From an uncultured Thermoleophilia bacterium (lineage in GTDB: Bacteria > Actinomycetota > Thermoleophilia > UBA2241): DNA of 7,696 nt. How positions within the stretch are numbered: the first letter of the stretch is position 1; the number at the start of each line of letters is the position of its first letter. The stretch is taken from NCBI GenBank assembly GCA_903921965.1, contig CAIXSE010000187.1, forward strand, positions 1 through 7,696, written 5' to 3'. A program made the translations under genes and the position numbers. The notes under the pieces are model-generated. The model was given only the letters and a program-made list of their open reading frames with translations. It was not told the origin of the DNA and searched no databases. Shown one piece after another: positions 6,460 to 7,696 of this stretch.

Positions 6460-6469
6460 GGAGCACGCC

Positions 6470-6778
6470 ATGACCCAGGACGACCACCGCGTCATCTCCC
6501 TCGACGAAGCGCGCCGCGCGCGGCGCGCGCGCGAGCTGCGCGAGGCGGCCGAGCGTGCCCGCGGGGAGGGCGGGCAGGAGCAGCCCGTGCGCATCAGCGA
6601 CGCCATGACCCAGCTGCTCGAGGACGACGAGCACGCGGGACCGGGCGAGGGGCCGTCCGCGGAGCACCTGCGGGACATCGTGGAGCGGGAGTTCGCGGAC
6701 GGCGAGGACGGCAGCGAGACCTCGGAGGTCGAGGGCGCGCCCGGGACTCCCGCGGGGTCGGACGGCGCGCAGCAGTGA
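6470..6778 (+). CDS. Small acidic protein of unknown function
   Basis: I do not recognise a characterised family. The 102-residue product is soluble, with no membrane helix, no Cys and no Lys. It has 26 Asp/Glu and 12 Arg. The Arg cluster in the first third, where VISLDEARRARRARELREAA (8-27) and its continuation to about 31 should form a basic helix. The middle (VRISDAMTQLL, then an acidic patch, and a second helix around 64-75) is followed by a Gly/Ser/Glu tail that is probably disordered. Third codon positions are about 96 % G/C, which strongly supports translation. ATG 6470 has GGAG six bases upstream. The same frame is open upstream to an ATG at 6275, but that extension is Arg-rich, lacks a ribosome site and contains the promoter. 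The polarity of charge suggests binding to an acidic partner or nucleic acid, as a guess. It is probably stress-regulated if the promoter call is right. Confidence 0.78.
   Translation: MTQDDHRVISLDEARRARRARELREAAERARGEGGQEQPVRISDAMTQLLEDDEHAGPGEGPSAEHLRDIVEREFADGEDGSETSEVEGAPGTPAGSDGAQQ
6509..6528. repeat. Perfect 20-bp GC palindrome inside the acidic-protein gene
   Basis: Bases 6509-6528 equal their own reverse complement and consist only of G and C. They encode Ala-Arg-Arg-Ala-Arg-Arg-Ala-Arg, so the symmetry may follow simply from alternating GCG and CGC/CGG codons. As RNA it could fold on itself shortly after the start codon. Confidence 0.7.
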
Positions 6779-6795
6779 CCGCCCGGCGCGCCGTC
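6761..6795. terminator. Shared hairpin spanning the ends of two convergent genes
   Basis: GACGGCGCGC (6761-6770) pairs perfectly over ten bases with GCGCGCCGTC (6786-6795), leaving a 15-base loop. The acidic-protein stop codon is in the loop and part of the DMT stop codon is in the right arm. Only 15 bases separate the two genes. The symmetric stem can serve both strands as a terminator, though no T-tract follows. Confidence 0.55.
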
Positions 6796-7627
6796 AGACC
6801 GACAGCAGCACGATGCCGGCGAACACGGCGACGTAGCCCGCCCACTGGTGCAGGGCGAGCCGCTCGCCAAGCAGCAGGTGGGCCCACCCCGTCACCACGA
6901 CGGGGGACAGCGACCCCAGGATGGAGACCACGCTGAGGTAGCCGGTCCCGGTGGCCAGGGTGAACAGGATGTTGGCCACCGTGAGCAGGCCGCCGACCGC
7001 GGCCATGGCCGGCAGCGCCTGGCCGCGGAACTCGAGGGGCCGGCGCGTGGCGGCCATGAACAGCAGCACCACGCAGACCGACGTGACGCGCACGTCGAAG
7101 ACGGCCCAGTAGGGATGACCCTTGCCGGCCGTCCCCAGGGCGAGCAGCATGAACCCCCAGCAGGTCGCCGCCAGGACGGCGAGGAGCACGGCCGACGTGT
7201 GTGCCTCGGTGCGGTTGCTGCGCGAGCCCCAGGCCACCAGCACGATGCCGCCGATGGTGCACGCCATGCCGAGATAGGCGGGCAGGCCGGGGCGCTCGCC
7301 GGTGACCAGGCCGTAGGTCACCGGCACCAGCACGTTGGCGGCGATGATGGGGGCGACCACGCTCATGGTGGCGATGGCGAGTGCCCGGTAGAAGGCGAGG
7401 ATGCCTATCGTGGTCGCCACACCGGCCAGCAGCAGGACGAGCGTGGCCGTCAGGCCGGGCGCCGTCTGGCGGGCGGCGAGGACGGCCACGCCGGCCACGG
7501 CCGCGGCCGCGAGCTGGCTCAGCGCCGTCACCTGCCACACCGAGCGGCGCCGGCTCTCGATGCCGGCGATGTAGTTCGACGAGCCCCACGTGAAGCTCGC
7601 GGCCAGGGCGAGGAGGGCGGCGAGCAC
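6794..7627 (-). CDS. EamA/DMT-family permease (ten helices)
   Basis: This is a membrane transporter of the drug/metabolite superfamily, probably an exporter of an amino acid or other metabolite; the substrate cannot be read from sequence. The 277 residues contain two EamA repeats (about 3-134 and 146-277) of five helices each. The first begins with LALAASFTWGSSNYIAG and holds FYRALAIATMSVVAPI (79-94). The second begins with AATCWGFMLLALG and has the matching run around 220-277 with LLLGERL (251-257) and the terminal helix GYVAVFAGIVLL. Length is typical. The start is the GTG at 7625-7627, which places the first helix at the N-terminus. It has no purine-rich ribosome site, which is odd beside its neighbours. 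An eight-codon ORF ends two bases upstream, so coupling, or a sequencing indel that hides a longer ATG-started N-terminus, are both possible. The family is sure, the exact start is not. Confidence 0.88.
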   Translation of the reverse strand: MLAALLALAASFTWGSSNYIAGIESRRRSVWQVTALSQLAAAAVAGVAVLAARQTAPGLTATLVLLLAGVATTIGILAFYRALAIATMSVVAPIIAANVLVPVTYGLVTGERPGLPAYLGMACTIGGIVLVAWGSRSNRTEAHTSAVLLAVLAATCWGFMLLALGTAGKGHPYWAVFDVRVTSVCVVLLFMAATRRPLEFRGQALPAMAAVGGLLTVANILFTLATGTGYLSVVSILGSLSPVVVTGWAHLLLGERLALHQWAGYVAVFAGIVLLSV

Positions 7628-7629
7628 GG

Positions 7630-7656
7630 TCAGCGGCGGAGGGCGGCACGGGACAT
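7630..7656 (-). promoter_or_regulatory. Possible leaderless eight-codon upstream ORF before the DMT gene
   Basis: An ATG at 7656-7654 opens MSRAALRR and stops with TGA at 7632-7630, two bases before the DMT GTG. No ribosome site precedes it. TAGTCT (7669-7664) lies seven bases upstream of the ATG, the layout seen for leaderless actinobacterial transcripts (TANNNT then 6-7 bases then the start). No good -35 is visible. This is an inference from layout. Confidence 0.3.
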
Positions 7657-7696
7657 GGCGGAAAGACTACAGGAGACGTGCTCCGTGCGGCTTCCG

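Larger units (their letters stand above)
6170..6469. other. Intergenic region between divergent small genes
   Basis: About 300 bases separate the two divergent small genes. The first half is slightly less GC-rich than its surroundings, as expected of promoter DNA. A five-base stem CGCTT/AAGCG (6195-6199 with 6205-6209) is visible. A GAGGAG site (6277-6282) precedes a ten-codon ORF (6291-6323). A stress-type promoter and an inverted repeat lie close to the right-hand gene. I found no convincing promoter pair for the left-hand gene and no tRNA-like or riboswitch-like fold. Confidence 0.5.

Noticed and set aside
6275..6469. Upstream extension of the acidic protein from an ATG at 6275
   Set aside because: The added segment is Arg-rich and unlike the rest, has no ribosome site, and contains the predicted promoter and inverted repeat. 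ATG 6470 has GGAG at good spacing.
6594..7649. Long minus-strand frame overlapping the DMT gene and the acidic-protein gene
   Set aside because: The product is Arg/Pro/His-rich with no membrane helices, while the adjacent frame is a clean EamA protein.
7672..7696. GGAGACGTG at the right edge, resembling the 5' end of a tRNA-Ser gene
   Set aside because: After the acceptor-like seven bases the D-arm does not fit: position 10 is C and position 14 is G instead of the near-invariant A. The rest is outside the window.

Overview
The window is very GC-rich (roughly 70 % by eye), with codon third positions almost all G or C, frequent GTG starts and purine-rich Shine-Dalgarno sites. That fits a high-GC actinobacterium. 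A Thermoleophilia/Solirubrobacter-type or streptomycete-like chromosome is possible, but the lineage is an inference. I see no rRNA, tRNA, CRISPR array, insertion sequence, integrase or phage gene. It reads as ordinary chromosomal DNA rich in small membrane and transport genes.

Left part (1-3838): a GT-B glycosyltransferase (minus strand, 3' end cut by the window edge) is divergent from a YnfA-family four-helix membrane protein. Next on the plus strand come a six-helix voltage-gated potassium channel with a C-terminal coiled coil, then an MFS transporter of the monocarboxylate/oxalate-formate type. The gaps between them (about 80-110 bases) include one very stable hairpin.

Middle (3839-5906): the MFS gene converges on an exported metal-dependent amidohydrolase (YtcJ/Amidohydro_3 type). 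The short gap holds two strong hairpins. The amidohydrolase has a recognisable promoter, with a perfect 12-bp palindrome over the predicted transcription start. It and the MFS carrier could handle the same compound, but nothing in the sequence proves that.

Right part (5907-7696): a small His-containing single-pass membrane protein (minus) diverges from an acidic 102-residue orphan protein (plus) across a 314-base gap. The orphan has a promoter matching the actinobacterial stress-sigma (SigB-type) consensus GNNT-N15-GGGTAT. It then converges on an EamA/DMT transporter, and one hairpin spans both gene ends. The DMT gene lacks a clear ribosome binding site and follows an eight-codon upstream ORF by two bases.

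I found no convincing new multi-gene system. The most useful leads are regulatory (palindromic operator, stress promoter, possible leader ORF) and the two unrecognised small proteins flanking the 314-base gap.
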